Assembly (NCBI GenBank): GCA_958448515.1
Contig: CAUDEF010000016.1
Span: 1 to 44,060 of the forward strand
Direction: 5' to 3'
DNA from: an uncultured Phascolarctobacterium sp.
GTDB lineage: Bacteria; Bacillota; Negativicutes; Acidaminococcales; Acidaminococcaceae
DNA length: 44,060 nt
Of this stretch, positions 17,314-24,947 are shown one piece after another. The position numbers and the translations under genes are program-made. Position 1 is the first letter of the stretch. Each line of letters opens with the position of its first letter. Under the pieces are notes generated by a model, which was given only the letters and a program-made list of their open reading frames with translations, was not told the DNA's origin and made no database searches.

Positions 17314-17343
17314 TAGACACTTAAATAGAAGGATAAGTATAAT
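17314..17343 (+). promoter_or_regulatory. Promoter of glutamate dehydrogenase
   Basis: A -35 like TAGACA (17314-17319) and a perfect -10 TATAAT (17338-17343) are separated by 18 bp. They lie about 37 bases before the gdh start codon, in an AT-rich gap after the HD gene. Confidence 0.6.
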
Positions 17344-17379
17344 AGTCCTGTGATATTTGTTTTTTGAGGAGGTTTAATT

Positions 17380-18615
17380 ATGAACATATTTGAAATGGCT
17401 AAAATTCCCCTGAATAAAGCAATTGCAACAATGCAGCTGGATGAAAGTGCCGCTGCTATTATTACTAATCCTGAAAGAACTATGGAAGTATCCATTCCTG
17501 TAAAAATGGATGACGGAACTACTAAAGTTTTTACAGGTTATCGCAGCCAGCACAGCAGTATTTTAGGCCCTGCCAAAGGCGGTGTGCGTTATCATCCCAA
17601 TGTATCTCTTGATGAGGTTAAAACTCTTGCCTTCTGGATGACATGCAAATGCGCTGTTGCAGGCCTGCCCTACGGCGGCGGCAAAGGCGGCATTACTGTA
17701 GATCCGTCCAAGCTTTCCAAGCGAGAGCTGGAAGCATTAACCAGAGGCTTTATTGATAAAATAGCGCCTATTATTGGTGAAAAACGTGATATTCCTGCTC
17801 CTGACATGAATACTAATGCGCAGATTATGGGCTGGATGATGGATGAATACAGCAAAATTACCGGTCAGTTTGAGCCTGGCTTTATTACCGGCAAAGCTAT
17901 CTGCGTGGGCGGTTCTTTGGGTCGTACCGCTGCAACGGGACGCGGTGTAGTAGTAGCGGCGCTTGAAGCATTAAAAATTAAAGGCATTGCTCCGGCAGAT
18001 GCAACCTGTGCGGTACAGGGCTTTGGCAACGTAGGCAGCTGGACAGCTAAATTGTTCCATGATGAAGGCGTAAAAGTTGTTGCAGTAAGTGACGTGTACG
18101 GCGCTATTTACTGCCCTGATGGTCTTGACCCCTATGCTGTAGATAAATTTGTTAAGGAAACAGGCAGCGTAGTAAATTACCCCGGCAGCCAGGCTATTAC
18201 CAATGCAGACCTGCTGGCACTTGATGTTACTGTACTGGCGCCCTGCGCAATGGAACTGCAGATTACCAGAGAAAACGCTGATGCTGTAAAAGCTCTGGTT
18301 GTGGCAGAAGGTGCCAACGGACCCACAACTCCTGATGCAGATGAAATTCTGGACAAAAAAGGCATCATGGTAGTTCCTGATATTCTGGCTAATGGCGGCG
18401 GCGTAACAGTAAGCTATTTTGAATGGGTTCAGAACCTGTACAGATATTTCTGGACTGAAGAAGAAGTAATCGAGAAACAAAACGCATTAATGCGTGCTGC
18501 TTTCAAAAATGTTTATGCGGCTGCAGAAAAATATTCTGTTAACATGCGTGTAGCTGCGTATATTGTAGCTTTAAGCTCTTTGGATGAAGCTATGAAAATT
18601 CGTGGTATGTATTAA
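17380..18615 (+). CDS. gdhA: Glutamate dehydrogenase (Glu/Leu/Phe/Val family)
   Basis: The 411-residue protein matches the hexameric small-subunit class. Key parts are GPAKGGVRYHP, the catalytic-lysine motif PYGGGKGG, DIPAPDMNT, and the Rossmann segment VQGFGNVGSWTAKLFHDEG. The enzyme oxidatively deaminates glutamate to 2-oxoglutarate, probably with NAD+, judging by length and similarity to RocG/GudB types. In glutamate-fermenting anaerobes it feeds the hydroxyglutarate pathway. It is monocistronic, with its own promoter and terminator. Amino-acid specificity (Glu versus branched chain) is inferred. Confidence 0.9.
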   Translation: MNIFEMAKIPLNKAIATMQLDESAAAIITNPERTMEVSIPVKMDDGTTKVFTGYRSQHSSILGPAKGGVRYHPNVSLDEVKTLAFWMTCKCAVAGLPYGGGKGGITVDPSKLSKRELEALTRGFIDKIAPIIGEKRDIPAPDMNTNAQIMGWMMDEYSKITGQFEPGFITGKAICVGGSLGRTAATGRGVVVAALEALKIKGIAPADATCAVQGFGNVGSWTAKLFHDEGVKVVAVSDVYGAIYCPDGLDPYAVDKFVKETGSVVNYPGSQAITNADLLALDVTVLAPCAMELQITRENADAVKALVVAEGANGPTTPDADEILDKKGIMVVPDILANGGGVTVSYFEWVQNLYRYFWTEEEVIEKQNALMRAAFKNVYAAAEKYSVNMRVAAYIVALSSLDEAMKIRGMY

Positions 18616-18642
18616 TACTAAGTAAAGAGATAAAATTACTAA

Positions 18643-18686
18643 AAATAGTCAACCGTTAATTTCTATACGGTTGACTATTTGTTTTT
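18643..18686 (+). terminator. Terminator of glutamate dehydrogenase
   Basis: A perfect 14-bp stem (18643-18656 with 18667-18680, arm AAATAGTCAACCGT) and 10-base loop, followed by GTTTTT, lies 28 bases after the gdh stop. The symmetrical A/T flanks are typical of an intrinsic terminator. The 3' arm also contains a -35 element for the next operon. Confidence 0.9.
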
Positions 18687-18699
18687 GCAATTATATAAT
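18671..18699 (+). promoter_or_regulatory. Promoter of the ecf operon, nested in the gdh terminator
   Basis: TTGACT (18671-18676) and TATAAT (18694-18699) are separated by exactly 17 bp. The -35 hexamer lies inside the 3' arm of the gdh terminator stem. The gene ecfA1 starts 36 bases after the -10. Confidence 0.7.
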
Positions 18700-18734
18700 T
18701 ATGACAATGATTTGTTAGCTGGGAGGCATATTCT

Positions 18735-19559
18735 GTGATTTCTGTACAGGGACTTAAACATATATATACAGATTCTGAAGGAAAAGAGGTTAAGGCTCTA
18801 GATGGTATTGATCTGGAAATTGCCGACGGAGAATTTGTGGCGATTATTGGTTCCAATGGCAGCGGCAAATCTACTCTTGCCAGACATTTAAATGCCTTAT
18901 TGCTCCCAAGTTCAGGCAAATGCATTGTCAATGGACTGGATACTTCTGATGAAAAAAATTTATGGGATATTCGTCAGCATGTAGGTATGGTTTTTCAAAA
19001 TCCGGACAATCAGATTGTTGCGGCCATTGTAGAAGAGGACGTGGCCTTTGGCCCCGAAAACATAGGCGTACCGGGCAGCGAAATACGCAGCAGAGTTGAT
19101 AAGGCTCTGGCGGCTGTGGGTATGACTGATTACGCCAAGCATGCACCGCATCTTTTAAGCGGCGGTCAAAAGCAGCGCATAGCCATCGCAGGTATTCTTG
19201 CTTTGGAACCTAATGTTATTGTGCTTGACGAACCAACTGCCATGCTTGACCCTCAGGGAAGAAACGAAATTGTACGGACAGTGAAAAAGCTTAATAAAGA
19301 AAAAGGCATGACCATTGTTTATATAACTCATTATATGACAGAAGCTTTAGCAGCTGACAGAGTAGTTGTTATGGAGAAAGGTCATATTAAGTTTATGGGT
19401 ACGCCAGGAGAAGTTTTTTCCAGAGTAGATGAACTGGAAAAAGCCGGACTTGAAGCACCGCTGGCTGCTAAAATTGCCAGTGAACTGCGCAAAAGCGGCA
19501 TTAAAATTCCGCAGGATATTATTACTGATGAGGAGCTGGCGCAAGCATTATGTCGATAG
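18735..19559 (+). CDS. ecfA1: ECF transporter ATPase A1
   Basis: The 274-residue ABC ATPase has Walker A GSNGSGKST, Q-loop in VFQNPDNQ, signature LLSGGQKQR and Walker B VIVLDEPT. The Q-loop variant FQNPDNQIV is typical of EcfA1. With EcfA2 and EcfT it energises several interchangeable vitamin-binding S components. The start is GTG, 8 bases after GGGAGG. The gene overlaps ecfA2 by 10 bases. Confidence 0.95.
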   Translation: MISVQGLKHIYTDSEGKEVKALDGIDLEIADGEFVAIIGSNGSGKSTLARHLNALLLPSSGKCIVNGLDTSDEKNLWDIRQHVGMVFQNPDNQIVAAIVEEDVAFGPENIGVPGSEIRSRVDKALAAVGMTDYAKHAPHLLSGGQKQRIAIAGILALEPNVIVLDEPTAMLDPQGRNEIVRTVKKLNKEKGMTIVYITHYMTEALAADRVVVMEKGHIKFMGTPGEVFSRVDELEKAGLEAPLAAKIASELRKSGIKIPQDIITDEELAQALCR

Positions 19560-20407
19560 AATTAAAAGATATTTGTTATACATATATGGCAGGTACTCCT
19601 TTTGAAAAGCAGGCATTAAAAAATGTTTCTTTAAGCATTGAAAAAGGTGAAATTGTTGCCATCATAGGACATACCGGCAGTGGTAAATCTACAATGGTAC
19701 AGCATTTGAACGGTCTTTTAAAACCGACCGGGGGCAGTGTATCTGTTGATGATGTTAATCTGGCGGGCAAGGATAAACAGGCTAAAAAAGCTCGTCAGCT
19801 TGTTGGCATGGTTTTTCAGTATCCTGAGCATCAGATTTTTGCCGAAACTGTTTTTGAGGATATTGCCTTTGGCCCGAGAAACCGTGGCTTTAATGAACAG
19901 GATGTAGAAAAACAGGTTAAGGAAGCTATGGCTTTTGTCGGACTGGATTATGAGGAGTATGCTTCCCGTTCTCCGTTTCAGCTGAGCGGCGGACAGATGC
20001 GCAGAGTGGCTATTGCCGGCGTAGTGGCAATGAATCCTGACTATCTTGTATTGGACGAGCCTTCTGCAGGACTTGACCCCCGCAGCAGAAACACAGTTTT
20101 TAAAGAAATTATGCAGCTGCATAAAACAAGGGGTATTGCTATTGTACTGGTAACTCACAGCATGGAAGAAGCTGCCAAATATGCTAACCGCATGCTGGTA
20201 ATTAATAAGGGGACTGTTTTATTTGACGGAGTTCCGGCTGAGATTTTCCGTCAGCATAAAGATGAGCTTATTGCTGTTGGCATGGATGAGCCACAGGTAT
20301 TTAAGCTGGCAGATACATTGCGCAGCAAGGGAATGGCTTTGCCTGAAGGCATTGCTGATGACGCAGCACTGCTGCAGATGATAAAAAAGGCTAAGGGGTG
20401 GAGATAA
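19550..20407 (+). CDS. ecfA2: ECF transporter ATPase A2
   Basis: The 285-residue ABC ATPase has Walker A GHTGSGKST, Q-loop in VFQYPEHQIF (characteristic of EcfA2), signature QLSGGQMRR and Walker B YLVLDEPSAGLDPRS. It pairs with EcfA1 as the heterodimeric motor of the group II ECF importer. The start overlaps ecfA1; its stop shares one base with the ecfT start. Confidence 0.95.
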   Translation: MSIELKDICYTYMAGTPFEKQALKNVSLSIEKGEIVAIIGHTGSGKSTMVQHLNGLLKPTGGSVSVDDVNLAGKDKQAKKARQLVGMVFQYPEHQIFAETVFEDIAFGPRNRGFNEQDVEKQVKEAMAFVGLDYEEYASRSPFQLSGGQMRRVAIAGVVAMNPDYLVLDEPSAGLDPRSRNTVFKEIMQLHKTRGIAIVLVTHSMEEAAKYANRMLVINKGTVLFDGVPAEIFRQHKDELIAVGMDEPQVFKLADTLRSKGMALPEGIADDAALLQMIKKAKGWR

Positions 20408-21225
20408 TGTTAAGTGATATTACATTAGGACAATATTTTCCGGGAAATTCCTTTATCCACCGTTTAGATCCGCGTACAAAAATTTTGGCAACACTTATCT
20501 ATATTGTGGCAATTTTCTTTGCTGAAAGCTTTTTATCCTATGGCTTGCTTATAGCTTTTGCTATGGGCGTAATTCTGCTTTCCCGTCTGCCGCTGATGAT
20601 GGTTTTAAGATCATTAAAGCCCATTATGATTATAGTTATTTTAACTATGCTTATTCATATGTTTACTGCACCAGGAAATAATGTCGTATTCAGCTGGAAG
20701 TTTTTAAGCGTAACTGCTGAAGGCATTGAAATGGGCGTTAAAATGGCTTTGCGCTTAATGCTGTTATTGATGTTTTCATCTGTTCTGACATTTACTACTT
20801 CACCTATTATTCTGACGGATGGTATAGAGCATTTGCTGCGTCCGTTCAAAAAAATTGGTGTTCCGGCCCATGAACTGGCAATGATGATGACCATTGCTTT
20901 ACGCTTTATTCCCACTTTGCTGGAAGAAACAGACAGAATTATGAAAGCGCAGACTGCCAGAGGTGCAGATTTTGGCAGCGGCAATATGCTGGAACGAATC
21001 AAAAATATGCTGCCTATTTTAGTACCTTTGTTTATCAGTGCTTTCAGACGTGCGGATGAACTGGCAATTGCCATGGAATCACGCTGCTACCGCGGCGGCG
21101 AAGGCAGAACACGTATGCATGAGCTTATGTACACATCAAGAGATTATGCAGGTTTTGCCGGTATTATTATTTTAACTGTCGTGCTGGCATTTTTGCGTTG
21201 GGGTACAGGCTTATGCGCACTATAA
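20407..21225 (+). CDS. ecfT: ECF transporter membrane component EcfT
   Basis: EcfT is the scaffold membrane protein that couples the two ATPases to the S component. The protein has the N-terminal start LGQYFPGNSFIHRLDPRTKI and about five to six membrane helices. Two ATPase-coupling motifs are recognisable: AQTARGADF and MESRCYRGGEGR. The ATG at 20407, in TAATG with the ecfA2 stop, has GGGGTGGAG upstream and is preferred to the GTG at 20398. Length is 272 residues. Confidence 0.94.
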   Translation: MLSDITLGQYFPGNSFIHRLDPRTKILATLIYIVAIFFAESFLSYGLLIAFAMGVILLSRLPLMMVLRSLKPIMIIVILTMLIHMFTAPGNNVVFSWKFLSVTAEGIEMGVKMALRLMLLLMFSSVLTFTTSPIILTDGIEHLLRPFKKIGVPAHELAMMMTIALRFIPTLLEETDRIMKAQTARGADFGSGNMLERIKNMLPILVPLFISAFRRADELAIAMESRCYRGGEGRTRMHELMYTSRDYAGFAGIIILTVVLAFLRWGTGLCAL

Positions 21226-21962
21226 AGCTTGTTGTTGCTTATGATGGCAGCGGCTATCATGGATTTCAGAAGCAGAAGAACGTTGTTGCCGTGCAGAATG
21301 TTCTGGAAGAAGCACTGAGCAAATTGTGCGGAGAAAAAATTACTACTGTCGGCTCCGGAAGAACAGATACAGGGGTGCACGCAATAGGTCAGACTGTAAG
21401 CTTTACTACTAATGGCAGAATTCCCTGCGCCAATATAGTGCGTGCGGGAGCAAAAATGCTGCCGCCTGATATTGTTATTATCAGTGCGCAGGAGGCAGAA
21501 GCTGACTTTCACGCCCGCATCAGTGCCAGATGGAAACGCTATATCTATAAAATAATTGAAAATGACTATAGTGATCCCTGCAAGGTAAAGTATGCCTGGC
21601 AGATAAGGCAGAAGCTTGATGATGATGCCATGAACAAAGCGGCGCAGCTGCTTTTGGGCACTCATGATTTTTCGGCTTTTCGCAGCAGCGGCAGTGTGGA
21701 TACATCTCCTGTAAAGACTATGTATGAGGCAGAGTGGCAAAGAACAGGAAACGAGCTTGTTTTTTCTATTGCGGGAGACGGCTTTTTGTATCATATGGTG
21801 CGTAATATAGTCTGGTCCTTGGTGCAGGTGGGGCTGCATCTTCGCAGTGCGGAAGATTTTGGCAGAGAGCTTAATTCTGCCCGCTGTGAATTTTTAAATG
21901 AACCGGCTCCGGCTCAGGGCCTGTATTTGCAGGAAGTTTTTTATTCTGACTATGTTAAATAA
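21213..21962 (+). CDS. truA: tRNA pseudouridine(38-40) synthase TruA
   Basis: The 249-residue protein has the TruA start KLVVAYDGSGYHGFQ, the catalytic aspartate in GRTDTGVHA, and the family segments HDFSAFRSSG and FLYHMVRNIVWSLVQVG. It converts U38-U40 of the tRNA anticodon arm to pseudouridine. The ATG at 21213 overlaps the end of ecfT by 13 bases. The ecfA1A2T-truA-rplM-rpsI order is conserved in Firmicutes. Confidence 0.95.
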   Translation: MRTIKLVVAYDGSGYHGFQKQKNVVAVQNVLEEALSKLCGEKITTVGSGRTDTGVHAIGQTVSFTTNGRIPCANIVRAGAKMLPPDIVIISAQEAEADFHARISARWKRYIYKIIENDYSDPCKVKYAWQIRQKLDDDAMNKAAQLLLGTHDFSAFRSSGSVDTSPVKTMYEAEWQRTGNELVFSIAGDGFLYHMVRNIVWSLVQVGLHLRSAEDFGRELNSARCEFLNEPAPAQGLYLQEVFYSDYVK

Positions 21963-22023
21963 CTGGCTAAATATTTCTCTGTAAAATGAATTTTGATAAA
22001 TTGTAATTTTTTTACATTTTTTC

Positions 22024-22052
22024 TTGACTTACAATATCAATTTATATATAAT
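22024..22052 (+). promoter_or_regulatory. Promoter of rplM-rpsI
   Basis: TTGACT (22024-22029), a 17-bp spacer and TATAAT (22047-22052) form a near-consensus sigma-A promoter about 92 bases ahead of rplM. This gives rplM-rpsI a transcript separate from truA. Confidence 0.82.
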
Positions 22053-22059
22053 AAATACA

Positions 22060-22135
22060 CGTGATTTTCCGCTAGATTTCACTAGCCCCGAAAGAAAGTG
22101 AGAAGATCGCAGCGAACTGTAATTTCTTAGGAGGG
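22060..22135 (+). promoter_or_regulatory. 5' leader of rplM, candidate L13 leader
   Basis: About 80 bases of non-AT-rich transcribed leader lie between the promoter and the AGGAGGG of rplM. A CTAG-containing segment and short complementary pieces (GTGATTTT..., GAAAGAAAGTGAG) could pair. Firmicutes often carry an autoregulatory L13 leader RNA at this place. I infer the same here from position; the fold was not computed. Confidence 0.4.
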
Positions 22136-22143
22136 ACATAAGG

Positions 22144-22581
22144 ATGAAATCTTTTATGGCTAACCCGTCTAACATCGAACGCAAATGGTTCGTTGTTGAC
22201 GCAGCTGATAAAACTCTCGGCCGTATGGCTGCTGAAGTAGCTAAAATCCTGCGCGGTAAACATAAACCGACCTTTACCCCGCACATGGACACCGGTGATC
22301 ACGTAATCGTTATCAATGCAGACAAAGTTGTTCTGACCGGTAAAAAACTTACTCAAAAAATTTATTTCCGTCATTCCGGTTATCTTGGCGGCGACAGCTA
22401 CACCAAAGCTGGCGACATGCTCAAGAAAAACCCTGTAAGAATGGTAGAACTCGCTGTTAAAGGCATGATTCCTAAAAATCGTCTTGGCAGCCAAATCTTC
22501 TCTAAACTTCATGTATATGCAGGCAGCGAACATCCGCATGCAGCTCAGAAACCTGAAGTATTGGAAATCAACGTAAGATAA
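22144..22581 (+). CDS. rplM: 50S ribosomal protein L13
   Basis: The 145-residue product contains SNIERKWFVVDAADKTLGRM, GDHVIVINADKVVLTGKK and VKGMIPKNRLGSQIFSKLHV, all diagnostic of L13, an early 50S assembly protein. ATG start with AGGAGGG upstream. Codon choice returns to the highly biased pattern of the ribosomal block. It forms a pair with rpsI. Confidence 0.97.
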   Translation: MKSFMANPSNIERKWFVVDAADKTLGRMAAEVAKILRGKHKPTFTPHMDTGDHVIVINADKVVLTGKKLTQKIYFRHSGYLGGDSYTKAGDMLKKNPVRMVELAVKGMIPKNRLGSQIFSKLHVYAGSEHPHAAQKPEVLEINVR

Positions 22582-22604
22582 TAACATCCGGGAGGGAACA
22601 TTAA

Positions 22605-22997
22605 ATGGCAGTAGTAACTTACAATGCGACTGGTCGTCGTAAATCTTCCGTTGCTCGCGTTCGCCTGGTTCCGGGTGAAGGCAACATCGTTATCAACGAC
22701 CGTCAATTAGACAAATATTTTGGTTTAAAAACCTTAGAACTCATCGTTAACCAACCGCTCGAAATTACCGAAACTAAAGGTAAATACGATGTACTGGTAA
22801 ACGTTAACGGCGGCGGTATCTCCGGTCAAGCTGGTGCAATCCGTCACGGCATCGCTCGTGCATTGCTGAAAGTTGACGAAGAATTCCGTCCTGCTTTGAA
22901 AAAAGCTGGTCTCTTAACTCGCGATCCTCGCGAAAAAGAACGTCGCAAATACGGCTTGAAAAAAGCGCGTAAAGCTTCCCAATTCTCCAAACGTTAA
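22605..22997 (+). CDS. rpsI: 30S ribosomal protein S9
   Basis: The 130-residue product contains YNATGRRKSSVARVRLVPGE, VNGGGISGQAGAIRHGIARA and the extended basic tail ending KARKASQFSKR. The tail reaches the P-site tRNA anticodon. The final SKR is the universal S9 end. ATG behind GGGAGGG, 23 bases after rplM. A terminator follows. Confidence 0.98.
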   Translation: MAVVTYNATGRRKSSVARVRLVPGEGNIVINDRQLDKYFGLKTLELIVNQPLEITETKGKYDVLVNVNGGGISGQAGAIRHGIARALLKVDEEFRPALKKAGLLTRDPREKERRKYGLKKARKASQFSKR

Positions 22998-23025
22998 TTT
23001 TTGGGAACGATTACAGATGTTACAA

Positions 23026-23056
23026 AACCTCGCAGTCATATGGCTGCGGGGTTTTT
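23026..23056 (+). terminator. Terminator of rplM-rpsI
   Basis: A 10-bp stem with one G-T pair (23026-23035 AACCTCGCAG with 23044-23053 CTGCGGGGTT), an 8-base loop and a T run form an intrinsic terminator 28 bases after rpsI. Confidence 0.9.
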
Positions 23057-23148
23057 CTGTTTTATGGTGCTAAAATACAGATGCTTATTTACATTTGCAA
23101 AATAATTGCTTATGATTAAATGTAATAAAATGATTAAGCGGTGAGAAC

Positions 23149-23817
23149 ATGGCAAATATAAATTATGAAGCAGAACTTGCAAAAGTATTTCCCTTCTGGG
23201 ATAGACTGAAGCAGGCTGAAAAAGATAAACTGCTGTATAATGCAGTAACAGAAATATATGATAAGGGTCAGATGCTGCATGGGGGCAACCAGTGTACCGG
23301 CTTACTGATTGTTCTGAAAGGTGAGCTGCGTGTTTTTCTTTTATCCGATGAAGGCAAAGAAGTAACTTTATACAGACTTGCGCCCGGAGATATGTGTATG
23401 CTGTCAGCATCATGCGTTTTGGAAACAATAAATTTTGACATCTTTATAACATCAGAAAGAAGATCGCAATGTTTGATAATCGGCGGACAGGCTTTTTCAG
23501 CAGTAGCAGAAAATAATCTGCTGGTAAAGAATTTTGCCTTAGAAAAAGCTGTGGCACGTTTTTCTGATGTCATGTGGGTTATGCAGCAAATATTATTTAC
23601 CAGTCTGGATAAGCGACTGGCAAATTTCTTGCTGGCTGAGTCTGAAAAAGCGCAAAGCAGCTGTCTTAAATTTACCCATGAACAGATTGCAGGCAATTTG
23701 GGAACAGCCAGAGAAGTTATTTCCCGCCTGCTGAAATACCTTGCCAAAGAAAAAATCATTGCCATGCAGCGTGGCACAATTACAATTTTAGACTATGCAA
23801 AACTGAAAAGCTTATAA
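23149..23817 (+). CDS. Crp/Fnr family transcriptional regulator
   Basis: The 222-residue protein has an N-terminal cyclic-nucleotide-type beta-roll (LIVLKGELRVFLLSDEGKEV, then LYRLAPGDMCMLSASC) and a C-terminal winged helix (FTHEQIAGNLGTAREVISRL) typical of the family. The sensor domain has a few scattered cysteines but no N-terminal CxxC cluster like Fnr, so the signal is unknown. Inverted TTACATTT/AAATGTAA arms (23089-23096, 23118-23125) upstream could be its own operator. It stands alone between two terminators. Confidence 0.85.
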   Translation: MANINYEAELAKVFPFWDRLKQAEKDKLLYNAVTEIYDKGQMLHGGNQCTGLLIVLKGELRVFLLSDEGKEVTLYRLAPGDMCMLSASCVLETINFDIFITSERRSQCLIIGGQAFSAVAENNLLVKNFALEKAVARFSDVMWVMQQILFTSLDKRLANFLLAESEKAQSSCLKFTHEQIAGNLGTAREVISRLLKYLAKEKIIAMQRGTITILDYAKLKSL

Positions 23818-23821
23818 AAAA

Positions 23822-23867
23822 AACTGCTCGAAATATTCCCCAGCATATAATTTCGAGCAGTTTCTGT
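23822..23867 (+). terminator. Terminator after the Crp/Fnr gene
   Basis: A perfect 13-bp stem (23822-23834 AACTGCTCGAAAT with 23850-23862 ATTTCGAGCAGTT), a 15-base loop and a following T-rich stretch sit directly after the regulator stop codon. Confidence 0.85.
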
Positions 23868-23942
23868 TTTATGAAGTTGTTGTTTTTCATCTTTATCAAC
23901 GCCTTTGTTACGTTTATTATAACCGTCTTTAGTGTTAAGTTC

Positions 23943-23957
23943 TGTGATAATATCACA
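23943..23957 (+). promoter_or_regulatory. Crp/Fnr-like palindrome
   Basis: TGTGAT-AAT-ATCACA is a perfect inverted repeat of 6-bp arms that closely resembles Crp/Fnr half sites (TGTGA...TCACA), though the spacing is one base shorter than the E. coli CRP site. It is centred about 50 bp upstream of the -10 at 23997. It lies between a Crp/Fnr regulator gene and the small gene at 24033. Near-complementary arms at 23903-23915 and 23958-23970 (12 of 13 pairs) flank it. Confidence 0.5.
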
Positions 23958-23972
23958 AAACGTAATAAAGAT

Positions 23973-24002
23973 TTGAAAAAGCGTTACTTTTAGTATTATA
24001 AT
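23973..24002 (+). promoter_or_regulatory. Promoter of the small gene at 24033
   Basis: TTGAAA (23973-23978), an 18-bp spacer and TATAAT (23997-24002) lie 31 bases ahead of the start codon. The weak -35 fits an activator-dependent promoter. Confidence 0.55.
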
Positions 24003-24032
24003 AAATACAGATTTTACTTAACGGAGTATACT

Positions 24033-24308
24033 ATGGAAAAAATAAAAATCAACGGTCATGAAATAACCGGCGCAGATATTAATGCTATTGCAGATAAAAT
24101 ACTTGCCGGCAAAACTACATATGAAAGTCTTCCCTGGATGAAGATACTGCAGGCTGACCTGGCTGAAAGAACCAGTGACGGCAGCGCCAGGGATCAGGCC
24201 CTGCTGCAGCTTTTATCAGAAGAAGGACATCCGTATCATTTTGGCTTTTTATCCAGTAAAAAATACGATCAGAAAGAATTTCAGCGTTTACAGGACAGCA
24301 TAAAATAA
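24033..24308 (+). CDS. Small protein of unknown function
   Basis: A 91-residue soluble protein starting MEKIKINGHEITGADINAIA. It has no transmembrane segment, cysteine cluster or motif that I recognise. An HPYHFGF segment near residues 69-75 is its most unusual piece. It has its own promoter, an upstream Crp-like palindrome, an ACGGAGTA ribosome binding site and its own terminator. It is therefore very probably a real, separately regulated gene. Confidence 0.7.
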   Translation: MEKIKINGHEITGADINAIADKILAGKTTYESLPWMKILQADLAERTSDGSARDQALLQLLSEEGHPYHFGFLSSKKYDQKEFQRLQDSIK

Positions 24309-24311
24309 ACT

Positions 24312-24336
24312 GCAAAGCTTACAGCTTTGCTTTTAT
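24312..24336 (+). terminator. Terminator after the small gene
   Basis: An 8-bp stem (24312-24319 GCAAAGCT with 24323-24330 AGCTTTGC), 3-base loop and TTTTATT tail lie just after the stop codon of the 91-residue protein. Confidence 0.8.
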
Positions 24337-24366
24337 TATTCTTATGGTCAAAGCATGAGGTAGAAT

Positions 24367-24936
24367 ATGGAAAATACACAAAATTTAGAGGCAGGCTTTT
24401 TCTGGAAATTGTTTAAGTCTACCTTTGTTATCAGTGCTTTTACGATTGGCGGAGGTTTTGTAATTGTTCCGCTGCTGAAGGCAAAATTTGTTGATGAATT
24501 TAAGTGGCTCTCAGATAAGGAAGCTCTTAATCTGGTGGCCATTGCCCAGTCTGCACCGGGAGTTGTAGCTGCCAATGCGGCTATCAGCATAGGCTACAAG
24601 CTGTCAGGAATTAAGGGCGCCTTAACTGCGCTTTTGGCTACAGTTCTTCCGCCTTTGATTACTTTAAGTGCCATAAGCTACTGCTATGACGCTGTTGCTC
24701 ATAATGAATATGTGCAGCTTGCGCTTAAGGGCATGCAATGCGGTGCTACTGCTATTATTATGAACGTAGCTTATGATCTCTTAAAAAAAGAATTCGGCAA
24801 AAAGCTTCTGCTGCCTATTTTGATTATAATAGGAACTTTTGTTGCAAATTACTTTTTTAATATCAGCCTTATTTATGCTGTAATTGTAGATGCAGTTATA
24901 GGCTTTTTCTTACTGCGTGACAGTAAATACTGCTAA
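24367..24936 (+). CDS. chrA: Chromate transporter, half-size subunit 1
   Basis: The 189-residue membrane protein has the CHR-family start FVISAFTIGGGFVIVPLLKA and the SAPGVVAANAAISIG motif. Full-length ChrA proteins have two such halves; here they are split into two adjacent genes (short-chain CHR pair). The family is named for chromate efflux, but the native substrate in anaerobes is uncertain. GAGGT lies ahead of the ATG. It is followed 11 bases later by its partner. Confidence 0.87.
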   Translation: MENTQNLEAGFFWKLFKSTFVISAFTIGGGFVIVPLLKAKFVDEFKWLSDKEALNLVAIAQSAPGVVAANAAISIGYKLSGIKGALTALLATVLPPLITLSAISYCYDAVAHNEYVQLALKGMQCGATAIIMNVAYDLLKKEFGKKLLLPILIIIGTFVANYFFNISLIYAVIVDAVIGFFLLRDSKYC

Positions 24937-24947
24937 GGAGTTGGAAC

